DNA from: Streptomyces blattellae
Lineage (GTDB): Bacteria > Actinomycetota > Actinomycetes > Streptomycetales > Streptomycetaceae
Reading direction: 5' to 3'
Length of the DNA stretch: 64,000 bases
NCBI RefSeq assembly: GCF_009709555.1
Contig: NZ_WJBG01000225.1
Location: forward strand, 62,001-126,000
Both the position numbers and the translations under genes were made by a program. Below the pieces are notes generated by a model. The model was given only the letters and a program-made list of their open reading frames with translations, did no database searches and was not told where the DNA came from. Below are positions 34,209 through 43,211 of this stretch, one piece after another. How positions within the stretch are numbered: position 1 is the first letter of the stretch; the number at the start of each line of letters is the position of its first letter.

Positions 34209-36437
34209 ATGGCCGGCAACCAGGTCGAACTCGTCATCGGCGGCATGACCTGCGCCTCGTGCGCGGCGCGCGTCGAGAAGAAGCTCAACCGCATGGACGG
34301 GGTCACGGCCACCGTCAACTACGCAACCGAGAAGGCCAGGGTCAGCTACACCGGTGAGGTCTCCGTCCCGGATCTGATAGCCACGGTCGAGGCGACGGGA
34401 TACACCGCGCAGCAGCCCGCGCGGGCCGACCCCGAGCCCGAGCCCGAGCAGGCCGACCATGAACTCCTTTCCCTACGGCAGCGGCTGCTCACCTCTGTCG
34501 TCCTCGCCGTCCCGGTGATCGCGATGGCGATGATTCCCGCGCTGCAGTTCGACAACTGGCAGTGGCTGTCCCTGACGCTGGCCGCGCCCGTCGTGACGTA
34601 CGCCGGCTGGCCCTTCCACAAGGCGGCGCTGGTGAACGCCCGCCACGGTGCGGCCACCATGGACACGCTGATCTCGGTCGGTACGTCGGCGGCGTTCGTG
34701 TGGTCGCTGTGGGCCCTGTTCTTCGGGACCGCGGGCACCGAGGGGATGACGCATCCCTTCGAGCTGACCATCGCCCGCGGTGACGGCGCCGGGAACATCT
34801 ACCTGGAGGCCGCGGCCGGCGTCACCGCGTTCATCCTGGCCGGGCGCTACTTCGAGGCGCGCTCCAAGCGCACGGCGGGAGCCGCTCTGCGGGCGCTGCT
34901 GGAGCTGGGCGCGAAGGACGTCACCGTGCTGCGCCCGGACGGCCGCGAACAGACCGTCCCCATCGCCGAGTTGAAGGTCGGCGACCGCTTCCTGGTGCGT
35001 CCCGGCGAGAAGATCGCCACCGACGGGACGGTCGTGGAGGGCTCCTCCGCCGTCGACGCCTCCATGCTCACCGGCGAGTCCGTGCCGGTCGAGGTCTCCC
35101 AGGGTGATCCGGTCACCGGCGCCACGGTCAACGCGGGCGGGCGGCTCGTCGTCGAGGCCGTGCGGGTCGGCGCGGACACCCAGCTCTCCCGGATGGCCAA
35201 GCTGGTGGAGGACGCGCAGAACGGCAAGGCCGCCGCGCAGCGGCTCGCGGACCGGATCTCCGCCGTGTTCGTGCCGGTCGTGATCGCGCTCGCCCTGGGC
35301 ACGCTCGGCTTCTGGCTGGGCAACGGCGCCGGGCTGACGGCCGCGTTCACCGCCGCCGTCGCCGTCCTGATCATCGCCTGCCCGTGCGCCCTGGGCCTCG
35401 CCACCCCGACCGCGCTGCTGGTCGGCACGGGGCGGGGCGCCCAGCTCGGGATCCTGATCAAGGGCCCGGAAGTGCTGGAGTCCACCCGCCGCGTCGACAC
35501 CGTCGTCCTCGACAAGACCGGCACGGTCACCACCGGCCGGATGACCCTGCTCGCCGTGCACGGCGTCGCCGAGGAGTCCGAAGTGCTGCGGCTGGCGGGC
35601 GCGCTGGAGCACGCCTCCGAGCACCCGATCGCCCGTGCCGTGGCCGAGGGAGCGCTGGAGAAGCTGGGTTCGCTGCCCACACCCGAGGACTTCGCGAACG
35701 TACCCGGCCTGGGCGTGCAGGGCATCGTCGACGGTCACGCCGTCCTCGTCGGACGTGAACGGCTGCTCGCCGACTGGGCATTGGAGCTGCCCGAGGAGCT
35801 GAAGCGGGCCAAGTCCGAGGCCGAGGCGGCCGGACGCACCGCGATCGCCGTGGCGTGGGACGGTCAGGCTCGGGCGGTCCTCGAAGTCGCCGACGCGGTC
35901 AAGGAGACCAGCCCGGAGGCGATCGAGCGGCTGCGCGCCCTCGGTCTGACCCCGATCCTGCTGACCGGCGACAACCGGACCGTGGCCGAATCGGTCGCAC
36001 GCCAGGTGGGTATCGCTCCTGAGGACGTCTTCGCCGAGGTGCTGCCGCAGGACAAGACCGCGGTCGTCAAGCGCCTTCAGGACGAGGGCCGTTCGGTCGC
36101 CATGGTCGGCGACGGCGTCAACGACGCCGCCGCGCTCGCCCAGGCCGACCTGGGGCTGGCCATGGGCACCGGCACCGACGCGGCGATCGAGGCGAGCGAC
36201 CTCACGCTCGTGCGGGGCGACCTGCGGGCCACGGCCGACGCCATCCGGCTGGCCCGCCGGACCCTCGGCACCATCCGGTCCAACCTGTTCTGGGCCTTCG
36301 CCTACAACGTCGCCGCCCTGCCGCTGGCCGCGGCCGGACTGCTGAATCCGATGATCGCCGGAGGGGCCATGGCGTTCTCCTCCGTGTTCGTCGTCGCCAA
36401 CTCCCTGCGCCTGCGGACCTTCCGCTCCCTCGGATGA
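34209..36437 (+). CDS. copA: Copper-translocating P-type ATPase
   Basis: A 742-residue heavy-metal P1B ATPase that expels Cu(I) from the cytoplasm. The N-terminal metal-binding domain has GMTCASC with Cys15 and Cys18. The transmembrane metal site is CPC at 391-393. The phosphorylated Asp is D435 in DKTGT; TGES lies in the actuator domain, HP is in EHASEHPIARA, and GDGVNDAAAL is in the hinge. Cu(I)-specific residues near the last helices are visible as YN (FAYNVAALPLA). ATG 34209 follows AGGAG by 5 bases. CsoR-like boxes upstream indicate copper induction. Confidence 0.95.
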   Translation: MAGNQVELVIGGMTCASCAARVEKKLNRMDGVTATVNYATEKARVSYTGEVSVPDLIATVEATGYTAQQPARADPEPEPEQADHELLSLRQRLLTSVVLAVPVIAMAMIPALQFDNWQWLSLTLAAPVVTYAGWPFHKAALVNARHGAATMDTLISVGTSAAFVWSLWALFFGTAGTEGMTHPFELTIARGDGAGNIYLEAAAGVTAFILAGRYFEARSKRTAGAALRALLELGAKDVTVLRPDGREQTVPIAELKVGDRFLVRPGEKIATDGTVVEGSSAVDASMLTGESVPVEVSQGDPVTGATVNAGGRLVVEAVRVGADTQLSRMAKLVEDAQNGKAAAQRLADRISAVFVPVVIALALGTLGFWLGNGAGLTAAFTAAVAVLIIACPCALGLATPTALLVGTGRGAQLGILIKGPEVLESTRRVDTVVLDKTGTVTTGRMTLLAVHGVAEESEVLRLAGALEHASEHPIARAVAEGALEKLGSLPTPEDFANVPGLGVQGIVDGHAVLVGRERLLADWALELPEELKRAKSEAEAAGRTAIAVAWDGQARAVLEVADAVKETSPEAIERLRALGLTPILLTGDNRTVAESVARQVGIAPEDVFAEVLPQDKTAVVKRLQDEGRSVAMVGDGVNDAAALAQADLGLAMGTGTDAAIEASDLTLVRGDLRATADAIRLARRTLGTIRSNLFWAFAYNVAALPLAAAGLLNPMIAGGAMAFSSVFVVANSLRLRTFRSLG

Positions 36438-36604
36438 CGAGGCGCCGCGTTCGGCTGACGGGACGCCGCGTTCTCTCAGCGTTCACAGCGCCCTCACTTC
36501 CAGGTCGTCGTGCGCTCTCCGCGGCCCGACCAGCGTCTTCAGATCGCCCGCACCCCCAACCGATCAAGAGTGAGCTTTCGATGTCCTCCAGACATGTCCC
36601 CGCC

Positions 36605-36794
36605 GACCGGGCTATGGTCGACGCGGCGCACGCCCGGGGCCTGAAAGTCGTCCCGTGGACCTGACGATGCGGCGACCGTGGCAGCGCTGATGGACTTCGG
36701 GGTCGACGGCGTCATCACCAACTACCCCGACCGGGTACGGGAGATCATGGCCGAGCGCGGCATGCGGCTGCCCAAGGCGTACGGGCCCCGCTGA
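36605..36794 (+). pseudogene. Glycerophosphodiester phosphodiesterase C-terminal remnant
   Basis: DRAMVDAAHARGLKVVPWT is followed at once by TGA at 36662. Two bases are missing there, and the family sequence resumes in another frame as DDAATVAALMDFGVDGVITN and YPDRVREIMAERGMRLPKAY, ending at TGA 36794. This is the last strand-helix unit of a GDPD TIM barrel. The catalytic N-terminal region is absent. Confidence 0.8.
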
Positions 36795-36848
36795 TCGTCA
36801 CGGTGGCGGGACCGGCGACCTCGATGTGCGGCTGCCGCCGCGCCGGCG

Positions 36849-36953
36849 CGACCGGCCAGGACTGCGCCGCAGACGGCCGACGTGCCGCCCGTCACGGTTC
36901 CGCGGCGGAGGCCGCAGATCGACACGGCCCGCGGAGCGCTCAGTGCCCGAGCG
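36849..36953. repeat. Dispersed intergenic repeat, copy 3 (diverged)
   Basis: This copy shares TCACGGTTCCGCGGCGGAGG, CCGCAGATCGACACGGCCCG and CGGAGCGCTCAGTG with the copies at 22969 and 17661. It covers the 3' end of the aminotransferase gene, much as copy 1 covers the ROK gene end. Confidence 0.6.
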
Positions 36954-38160
36954 GCGTGCGGGACCTGGGGTCCGGGGCGGGGTCGGGGAACGCGGCCGAC
37001 GCCCGTTCCCTCGTGAGCGCGCGGGTGACCCTGCGGGCCAGGAGCGGATCGACCGGGAGGACGTGGGAGGCGAACCAGCGGGCGGCCGACGGGTCGGGGG
37101 ACGGTTCGACGAACTCCGCGCCCGCGTAGTCGTCGAGCGGCGGATCGTAGACGTATCCGCAGACCATGCCGTGGCGCACCATGCGTTCCAGGAGGGCGTC
37201 GCGCCCATCGACCAGGAACGGGACGCGGAACAGGGGCGGCGGACCGTCGTGCGCCGCGCTGTCGGGTACCGCCCGGGACGCCCAGGCGGTACCCGACAGC
37301 AGCGAGACGCCGACCCTGCGGCGGGTGAGGTCGTCGTCGAGCCGGGCCAGCCGCAGCGCCGACTGCCCCCGGACGAAGGCGCCGTGGCGGTCCCGGAAGC
37401 TGTGCAGGTCGACGCGGACCCATGGCTCGTACGCGGCCAGGTCCGGCGCCCGGCGTGCGCAGCGGGTCAGCCGCGGCGCATGCAGGGCCATCCGGAACTC
37501 CTCGCGCTCCAGCAGCCCCAGGCGCTGCATCGTCCGCCACACCGGACGCACCAGGTGCAGGGCGCGTACCGAGGAACGCGCGAGCGGTCGCAGCGTGACG
37601 GCGAGGTCGGCGCTCAGCCGGCCCGGCACCAGGAGGTCGTCGCGCAGCAGCTCCAGCTCCCGCCGGGTGCGCGCGTCCTCGACGGCGAGGAATCCCCCGG
37701 CCGTCGCCGCGACATGCTTGGACAGGCTTAACGCGGACGCCTGACCGAAGGTGCCGATCGGCTGCCCGTCCACGTGCGTGCCGATCGCGTGCGCCGCGTC
37801 CTCGATCAGTGGGATCCCCAACTGCTCGCAGCGGCGGCGCAGTTCGGCGACCCGGTCCGGAATGCCGTACAGGTTGGTGGTCAGGACGGCGTCGACGTTC
37901 CGCCAGGTGGACTCCGGTACGGCGGCCGGGTCGATGTTGCCGTCCCACACGGAGACGGGGGCCTGCACCGGGCGCAGTCCGGCCGCGAGGACGACGAAGA
38001 GGATCACGTCGTCGTTCACCGGTGACATCAGCACCCGCGCGCCCGGGCGGCACCAGCGCCGCAGTGCCAGATAGAGAGCCAGCCGTGCCGAGGGCGTGTA
38101 GACGCATGCGCGTCCGAGTCGCCGTGTCATCATCGCGGCGAGCCGCGATCCGTACGGCAT
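36940..38160 (-). CDS. DegT/DnrJ/EryC1/StrS-type PLP aminotransferase-like protein
   Basis: A 406-residue fold-type I PLP protein of the sugar aminotransferase family. The PLP-binding lysine is in ASALSLSKHVAATAGGF, and LIEDAAHAIGTHVDGQPIG supplies the Asp and substrate loop. The C-terminal half (VRPVWRTMQRLGLLEREEF onward) is unusual for the family. No other deoxysugar genes are nearby, so it is an orphan; family members convert keto-sugars to amino-sugars on dTDP or UDP carriers. ATG 38160 is chosen, with GTG 38166 and TTG 38190 as alternatives. The 3' end lies in a dispersed repeat. Confidence 0.78.
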   Translation of the reverse strand: MPYGSRLAAMMTRRLGRACVYTPSARLALYLALRRWCRPGARVLMSPVNDDVILFVVLAAGLRPVQAPVSVWDGNIDPAAVPESTWRNVDAVLTTNLYGIPDRVAELRRRCEQLGIPLIEDAAHAIGTHVDGQPIGTFGQASALSLSKHVAATAGGFLAVEDARTRRELELLRDDLLVPGRLSADLAVTLRPLARSSVRALHLVRPVWRTMQRLGLLEREEFRMALHAPRLTRCARRAPDLAAYEPWVRVDLHSFRDRHGAFVRGQSALRLARLDDDLTRRRVGVSLLSGTAWASRAVPDSAAHDGPPPLFRVPFLVDGRDALLERMVRHGMVCGYVYDPPLDDYAGAEFVEPSPDPSAARWFASHVLPVDPLLARRVTRALTRERASAAFPDPAPDPRSRTPLGH

Positions 38161-38617
38161 CGTCACCTGCTTCCGTCGAAGGGCCGTCAAGGGGCCGTCG
38201 AACGGCCGTGGAGCGTTCCGCGAAAGAGCACCGTGCGCTCAGGCAAGCGCGTCGAGCGGTGGCGTGTTCAGCGGGTGCGGGGTGCCGGTCTTCCGAGGCC
38301 CGCCCGACCCGACGTACGGAGCGTACCGACCGGCTGCGGCAGCCGGTCGGCGGGCTGCCGCAACCGGGGATGGGCCAGGACCGCGTTCCGCAGGCCGCGG
38401 CCGGGTCTGCGCCACAGCCGCCGAGACGGATGCCCGTCCCGGCCGCGAACTCCGGCGCCGGGAACGGGTTGGCGTAGTCGCGAAACAGCACGCCCCCGTC
38501 AAGGACACCCACCGCAAAGGAACGGCACATACCGGATATTCGCCGACCCGCCTCCGTTGATCGAATCGGCGTCTGGTTATCATCCGAGCGCTACCTAGCT
38601 CGAAAGAGATGGATCCT
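38161..38617. other. Intergenic region upstream of gap
   Basis: A 457-base stretch between divergent genes. I find no gene with family resemblance. A short minus-strand frame opening MCRSFAVGVLDGGVLF (from 38530) could be a gene fragment but soon becomes noise. An inverted repeat (GGCAGCCCGCC with GGCTGCCGCAGCC-like arms) lies near 38330-38365. A -35/-10-like pair, TTGATC at 38557 and TATCAT at 38578, could serve gap, but the spacing is short. Confidence 0.4.
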
Positions 38618-40063
38618 GTGACTGTCACCGAGGACTCGTTCAGCAACTGGAAGAACCGCGAGGAGATCGCGGAGTCGATGATCCCGATCATCGGGAAGCT
38701 GCACCGCGAACGGGACGTGACCGTCCTGCTGCACAGCCGTTCCCTGGTGAACAAGTCGGTGGTGAGCATCCTCAAGACCCACCGCTTCGCCCGGCAGATC
38801 GCCGGCGAGGAACTGTCGGTCACGGACACCCTGCCGTTCCTGCAGGCCATCACCGCGCTCGACCTCGGGCCCTCGCAGATCGATCTCGGCATGCTGGCCG
38901 AGACGTACCGGGCCGACGACCGCGGTCTGACGGTGGCCGAGTTCACCGCCGAGGCCGTCGCCGGCGCCACCGGCGCCAACAAGATCGAGCGCCGTGAGCC
39001 GCGTGACGTCGTCCTCTACGGCTTCGGCCGCATCGGCCGCCTCGTCGCCCGGCTGCTGATCGAGAAGGCCGGTTCCGGCAACGGTCTGCGGCTGCGTGCC
39101 GTGGTCGTGCGTCAGGGCGGCGAGCATGACATCGTCAAGCGCGCCTCACTGCTGCGCCGCGACTCCATCCACGGCCAGTTCCAGGGCACCATCACCGTCG
39201 ACGAGGCGAACAGCACGATCATCGCCAACGGCAACGAGATCAAGGTGATCTACGCGAGCGACCCGTCCGAGGTCGACTACACGGCGTACGGCATCCAGGA
39301 CGCCATCCTCATCGACAACACCGGCAAGTGGCGCGACCGCGAGGGCCTCTCCCAGCACCTGCGCCCCGGGATCGACAAGGTCGTGCTGACCGCGCCGGGC
39401 AAGGGCGACGTCCCCAACGTCGTGCACGGCGTCAACCACGACACGATCAAGCCGGGCGAGCAGATCCTGTCCTGCGCCTCCTGCACCACCAACGCGATCG
39501 TCCCGCCGCTGAAGGCGATGGCCGACGAGTACGGCGTGCTGCGCGGCCACGTGGAGACCGTCCACTCGTTCACCAACGACCAGAACCTGCTGGACAACTA
39601 CCACAAGGCCGACCGCCGTGGCCGCTCCGCGCCGCTCAACATGGTGATCACCGAGACCGGTGCCGCCTCCGCCGTGGCCAAGGCGCTGCCCGACCTCAAG
39701 GCCCCGATCACCGGCAGCTCGATCCGGGTCCCGGTCCCCGACGTCTCGATCGCCATCCTCAGCCTGCGGCTCGGCCGCGAGACCACCCGCGAGGAGGTCC
39801 TCGACCACCTCCGCGCCGTCTCGCTCACCTCGCCCCTGCGCCGCCAGATCGACTTCACCAGCGCCCCCGACGCCGTCTCCAGCGACTTCATCGGCTCCCG
39901 ACACGCCTCGATCGTCGACGCCGGCGCCACCAAGGTCGACGGCGACAACGCGATCCTCTACCTCTGGTACGACAACGAGTTCGGCTACTCCTGCCAGGTC
40001 ATCCGCGTCGTCCAGCACGTCTCCGGAGTGGAGTACCCGACCTACCCGGCCACGGCGGTCTGA
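38618..40063 (+). CDS. gap: Glyceraldehyde-3-phosphate dehydrogenase, long Gap2 type
   Basis: A 481-residue GAPDH with the N-terminal extension of about 125 residues found in a second Streptomyces GAPDH (NWKNREEIAESMIPIIGKLH). The NAD-binding start is VVLYGFGRIGRLVARLL. The catalytic cysteine is C289 in ASCTTNA, with HSFTNDQNLLD and WYDNEFGYSCQV in the C-terminal part. It oxidises glyceraldehyde-3-phosphate in glycolysis or the reverse. GTG 38618 is preferred because homologs start MTVT and GAAAGAG lies 9 bases upstream; ATG 38609 touches that site. Confidence 0.93.
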   Translation: MTVTEDSFSNWKNREEIAESMIPIIGKLHRERDVTVLLHSRSLVNKSVVSILKTHRFARQIAGEELSVTDTLPFLQAITALDLGPSQIDLGMLAETYRADDRGLTVAEFTAEAVAGATGANKIERREPRDVVLYGFGRIGRLVARLLIEKAGSGNGLRLRAVVVRQGGEHDIVKRASLLRRDSIHGQFQGTITVDEANSTIIANGNEIKVIYASDPSEVDYTAYGIQDAILIDNTGKWRDREGLSQHLRPGIDKVVLTAPGKGDVPNVVHGVNHDTIKPGEQILSCASCTTNAIVPPLKAMADEYGVLRGHVETVHSFTNDQNLLDNYHKADRRGRSAPLNMVITETGAASAVAKALPDLKAPITGSSIRVPVPDVSIAILSLRLGRETTREEVLDHLRAVSLTSPLRRQIDFTSAPDAVSSDFIGSRHASIVDAGATKVDGDNAILYLWYDNEFGYSCQVIRVVQHVSGVEYPTYPATAV

Positions 40064-40094
40064 GCGCCCGGGGATGGTCGACGGGCCGCCGCGA

Positions 40095-40508
40095 TCAGCT
40101 GCTCCGCTGCACGATGTCGACCATCCACGGGACACCGAAGCGGTCCCTGCACATCCCGAAGACGTCGCCCCACATCTGCTTCTCGAACGGCACGGACACG
40201 GTGCCGCCGTCGGACAGCTTCTGCCAGTACTCGCGCAACTCGGCGTCGTCGTCACCGCTCAGGCTCACGGAGAAGGTGTTGCCGGGGGTGTACGGCATCC
40301 CGGGCGGGTTGTCGGCACCCATCAGGGTGAACCCGCTCGGGGTCTCCAGCATGCCGTGCATGATCTGGTCGGCGTTCGGCGCGTCCGGCTGCCCGAACTC
40401 GCCGTAGGTGCTGAGCTTCAGCGTGCCGCCGAAGACCTCCTTGTAGAACTCCAGCGCCTGCCTGGCGTCGCCGTCGAAGCTGAGGTACGGGTTGAGGCGC
40501 GAGGCCAT
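40095..40508 (-). CDS. VOC family protein (PhnB/glyoxalase-like)
   Basis: A 137-residue protein of the PhnB branch of the vicinal oxygen chelate fold. It shows LNPYLSFDGDARQALEFYKE, MHGMLETPSGFTLMGAD and WGDVFGMCRDRFGVPWMVDI, which are standard family blocks. ATG 40508 follows AGGAGG. Such small proteins often bind metal or antibiotics, but most have no known substrate. It is convergent with gap. Confidence 0.9.
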   Translation of the reverse strand: MASRLNPYLSFDGDARQALEFYKEVFGGTLKLSTYGEFGQPDAPNADQIMHGMLETPSGFTLMGADNPPGMPYTPGNTFSVSLSGDDDAELREYWQKLSDGGTVSVPFEKQMWGDVFGMCRDRFGVPWMVDIVQRSS

Positions 40509-40613
40509 GGATCCTCCTGGAAAGTGTGGCTGAAATCCGGTGCCGAGGACGCTAGCGCGCTCCACTGACAACGGCCCGTCGCGCAGGACCACATGGAGCA
40601 GACACGGCCGACG

Positions 40614-41297
40614 TCAGACGAGGTGGGCGAAGACGACGAGGTTCTCCGTGTAGTCCTTGGCGCTGCGGTCGTAGGCCCCGGCGCAGGTGATGAGGCGGAC
40701 CTGGGCCTGCGGGGTGTCGGCGTAGACCCGATCGTCGGGGAAGCTGTCCTTCTCGAAGGACTCGACGCTGTCGACCACGAACGTCGCGATACGCCCGTCG
40801 GCTCTCTTCACCCGGAACCGGTCGCCCTTATCCAGTTCGCCGAGTTCCGCGAACACGGCCGCGGACGTCGCCGTGTCCACATGCCCGGCGATGATCGACG
40901 TACCGGCCTCTCCCGGGGACACCCCCTCGGCGTACCACCCCACGAGATTGACGTCGTGCGCGGGTGGGGCTTCGAGCTGTCCCGAGCGGCCGATGGCGAG
41001 GGGCGTGAAGGGCGCGTCGACCGAGATCTTCGGGATGCGCAGGCGGACCGGCGTGGACCGCGGCAGATGCTTTCCGGCTCGGGGCGTCGCGGACGAGGAC
41101 GGGGACGAGGACGAGGTGGCGGCCGGTGCGGCATGGTGCGCGTACCCGGTGCCGGACGGCTCGTCCTCACCGCCGATCAGGCTCACTCCCAGGACGACAA
41201 GGGCAACCGCGCTCCAGAAGACCGTCGCGAGTCTGCGGGAGTTCAGCCAGGGGGGCACCGGATCGGCGTCGGTAGGGGAAGGAGGGCTGGCTGACAT
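40614..41297 (-). CDS. Class F sortase
   Basis: A 227-residue membrane-anchored transpeptidase. One N-terminal helix (LATVFWSAVALVVLGVSLIG, about residues 22-41) precedes a Ser/Thr/Pro linker and the sortase barrel. Catalytic elements are the His in TSIIAGHVDTA, the Cys205 in RLITCAG and a downstream Arg in YDRSAKDY. ATG 41297 follows GAGGTGGT. Its probable substrate is the secreted protein encoded next, 117 bases away on the same strand; the two genes may be co-expressed. Confidence 0.9.
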   Translation of the reverse strand: MSASPPSPTDADPVPPWLNSRRLATVFWSAVALVVLGVSLIGGEDEPSGTGYAHHAAPAATSSSSPSSSATPRAGKHLPRSTPVRLRIPKISVDAPFTPLAIGRSGQLEAPPAHDVNLVGWYAEGVSPGEAGTSIIAGHVDTATSAAVFAELGELDKGDRFRVKRADGRIATFVVDSVESFEKDSFPDDRVYADTPQAQVRLITCAGAYDRSAKDYTENLVVFAHLV

Positions 41298-41414
41298 CGG
41301 ACACCACCTCACTCGGGCACGGCAGCGGACTCATCTCGCGGGAAGGACGAGCCGGGCCGCCGCGACGCGAGGGGTACGTGCGGCGGCCTCGGCGGTTGTG
41401 TCGTCGGGCACCGG

Positions 41415-42023
41415 TCAGGCCGCGCCGCCCCCGGGGGCCTTCTTGCGCCGCAGCACGTACATGCCGGTGCCGGCCACGCCCAGCGCGGCCAGCCCGCCGG
41501 CCGTCACGCCCGGCGAGGCGAGCGCGCCGCCGCCGGTGTGCATGCCGCCACGCGGCTTGTCGTGGCCGGACTTCCTGGAGTCCTCATGGTGATCGCCGCG
41601 CCCCGAGCCCCCGTCGTGATCGTTGTGCCCCGGCTCCCTGCCGTGCTCGTCGTGATCGCCACGCCCCGGGCCGTGGTCGTGGTCACCGTCGTGCCGGGGG
41701 CCCCAGGAGTCCTCGTCGCTGCGGCCGTGCTCGTCCCGGTAGGTGTCCGGGTCGTGCTTGGGGTCTCCGGGCCTGCCCCAGTCGTCCTGACCGACCAGGG
41801 CCAGCGCTCCGCCACCCGTGTGCATTCCACCGCGCGGCATGTCGTGCTTGCTGTCCTTGTCGTGCTTCTTGCCGTAGGAAGAGTATCCGTCGTGGTCTTT
41901 CTCCTTGCTGTGGGAGGAGTCGTCGTGGTCCCACTCACCCGTCGAGTCGGCGTAGGCGGGTGCGGCGATCGCGAGCGCGGCCGTGGCCGCGGCAGTCGCG
42001 ACCAGCATGCGAGCAGAGCGCAT
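41415..42023 (-). CDS. Secreted His/Asp-rich protein, candidate sortase substrate
   Basis: A 202-residue exported protein. A signal peptide ends near AYA (residues about 1-25). The middle is extremely rich in His, Asp, Gly and Lys and probably disordered or metal-binding. The motif PRGGMHTGGGALA occurs twice, once in mid-protein and once just before a C-terminal membrane helix (GGLAALGVAGTGMYVL) and basic tail (RRKKAPGGGAA). That C-terminal layout is a sortase-type wall-sorting region without a standard LPxTG. ATG 42023 follows GGAAGGA. It lies directly upstream of the class F sortase gene. Confidence 0.8.
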   Translation of the reverse strand: MRSARMLVATAAATAALAIAAPAYADSTGEWDHDDSSHSKEKDHDGYSSYGKKHDKDSKHDMPRGGMHTGGGALALVGQDDWGRPGDPKHDPDTYRDEHGRSDEDSWGPRHDGDHDHGPGRGDHDEHGREPGHNDHDGGSGRGDHHEDSRKSGHDKPRGGMHTGGGALASPGVTAGGLAALGVAGTGMYVLRRKKAPGGGAA

Positions 42024-42202
42024 CTGTGAATCCTTCCGTCACACCCGGGCAGCTGACGCTTCGCCAGCTGGGTGACCCGGCCTTGACGTGATCCACCGTC
42101 GGCCGAACCGGACCGTCCCACCATTCGAGGCGATCACTCGGGTTACCCGCGCACCTCGGACGGGGGCATCCCGTACGCTCCTCACCACCCGCCGCCGGGC
42201 CG

Positions 42203-42404
42203 CTACAGCCGGGCTTCGGCGGGGTCCCAGCCCCGGTGGGGCACCGAGGCGAGGAGGCGCCGCGTGCTGGGGTGCTCGGGGGCGCTCAGATTCGCCGACC
42301 AGGCCGACCACCTCTCCCCTGCGGACCTGCAGGGACACGTCCGCGAGCAGGGGCCGGGCGGCGCCGGGCAGCAGCACGGTCAGGTTCTCGATGTCGAGCA
42401 GCAT
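42203..42404 (-). pseudogene. Peptide ABC transporter ATPase with almost complete internal deletion
   Basis: ATG 42404 opens MLLDIENLTVLLPG and reads to VSLQVRRGEVVGLVGES, the start of a Walker A motif. The next recognisable sequence, in a different frame, is the extreme C-terminus SAPEHPSTRRLLASVPHRGW, ending at TAG 42203. Everything between, roughly 200 residues, is gone. Its start overlaps the ribosome-binding context after the permease stop, as in dpp/opp operons. Confidence 0.75.
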
Positions 42405-42410
42405 GGCGGG

Positions 42411-42764
42411 CTACCTCCTGACGCCGAGCCGGTCGGCGGCCCAGACGCCGACCACGTTGAAGGCCACCACGACGGCAGCGATGGCGGTGCCCGGCACGAG
42501 CGCGGGGAGCAGGGCACCCTGGACGATCGCGGACTGTCCCTCCTGCACCATGGGCCCCAGTCGGAGCTGGGCGGCTGGGCGCCGAAGCCGAGGTAGCTGA
42601 GGGTGGCGAGGCTCATCAGGGACTCGCCGAACAGGACCACCAGATAGCCGGCGACCGAGCGGGCCAAGGTTGGGCACCAGATGGGCCACGCAGATCCGGG
42701 CGCCGCTCATGCCCTGGACGCGGTAGGCGTCGATGTAGGACTTGGACCGTTCGGTCAGGGCGAC
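42411..42764 (-). pseudogene. DppC-type peptide ABC permease remnant
   Basis: The C-terminal third of the permease is spread over three frames: VALTERSKSYIDAYRVQGMS to HLVPNL, then ARSVAGYLVVLFGESLMSLA with TLSYLGFGAQPP, then MVQEGQSAIVQGALLPALVP to WAADRLGVRR and TAG 42411. Two frameshifts and loss of the N-terminal part make it non-functional. It precedes the ATPase remnant. Confidence 0.75.
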
Positions 42765-42859
42765 GCTGCTCCTGGGCGGGGCGGGCGGGGAGGAGGGCGG
42801 GGAGCTTCGGCATGTGGGGGGGTGCGGAAGACCGGATCAGTGGGGGGGGCGCGGGGGCC

Positions 42860-43087
42860 GTCGTAGAGGTTCCAGGGCAGGTGCTGGTACTCAACCGCGT
42901 CGACTCGGTACTCCTCGCCCCCTACACTCCGACCGAAAGCACCCATGAATCGCTGACCGGCCTCGTCGTCGCGGACGTCCTCCTGCTCGCCCTCACCACG
43001 CTCGACGAGACGTCCGCCGTCGAGCACGCCCACCAGCTCGACACCCTGCGCGGCCAGTTGCTCAATCCAGGGGGGCGCACACGGTGA
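42860..43087 (+). pseudogene. Possible C-terminal remnant of a SIS/RpiR-type regulator
   Basis: VVEVPGQVLVLNRVDSVLLA and THESLTGLVVADVLLLALTT followed by LDETSAVEHAHQLDTLRGQL have the strand-helix rhythm and residue pattern of a SIS domain end. No N-terminal part is found upstream, where the sequence is a G-rich tract. The assignment rests on appearance alone. The opposite strand also reads openly here, so this is weakly supported. Confidence 0.3.
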
Positions 43088-43211
43088 CACGTTGAGCCCT
43101 GTATGCGCCCCTCGTGTGTGGGTAAGAATGCGCCATAGAAGTGATCATGTGGCCGAGGTGTTCCGGGCGCCTCCGTCACCCCCAACTTTCCGGGAGAGCA
43201 GGTCGGTTGCC

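Noticed and set aside
42755..43090. A minus-strand frame resembling the end of a peptide-binding protein
   Set aside because: Only a vague EYRVDAVEYQHLPW-like stretch is suggestive; the plus-strand SIS-like reading of the same bases is somewhat better, and neither is strong.
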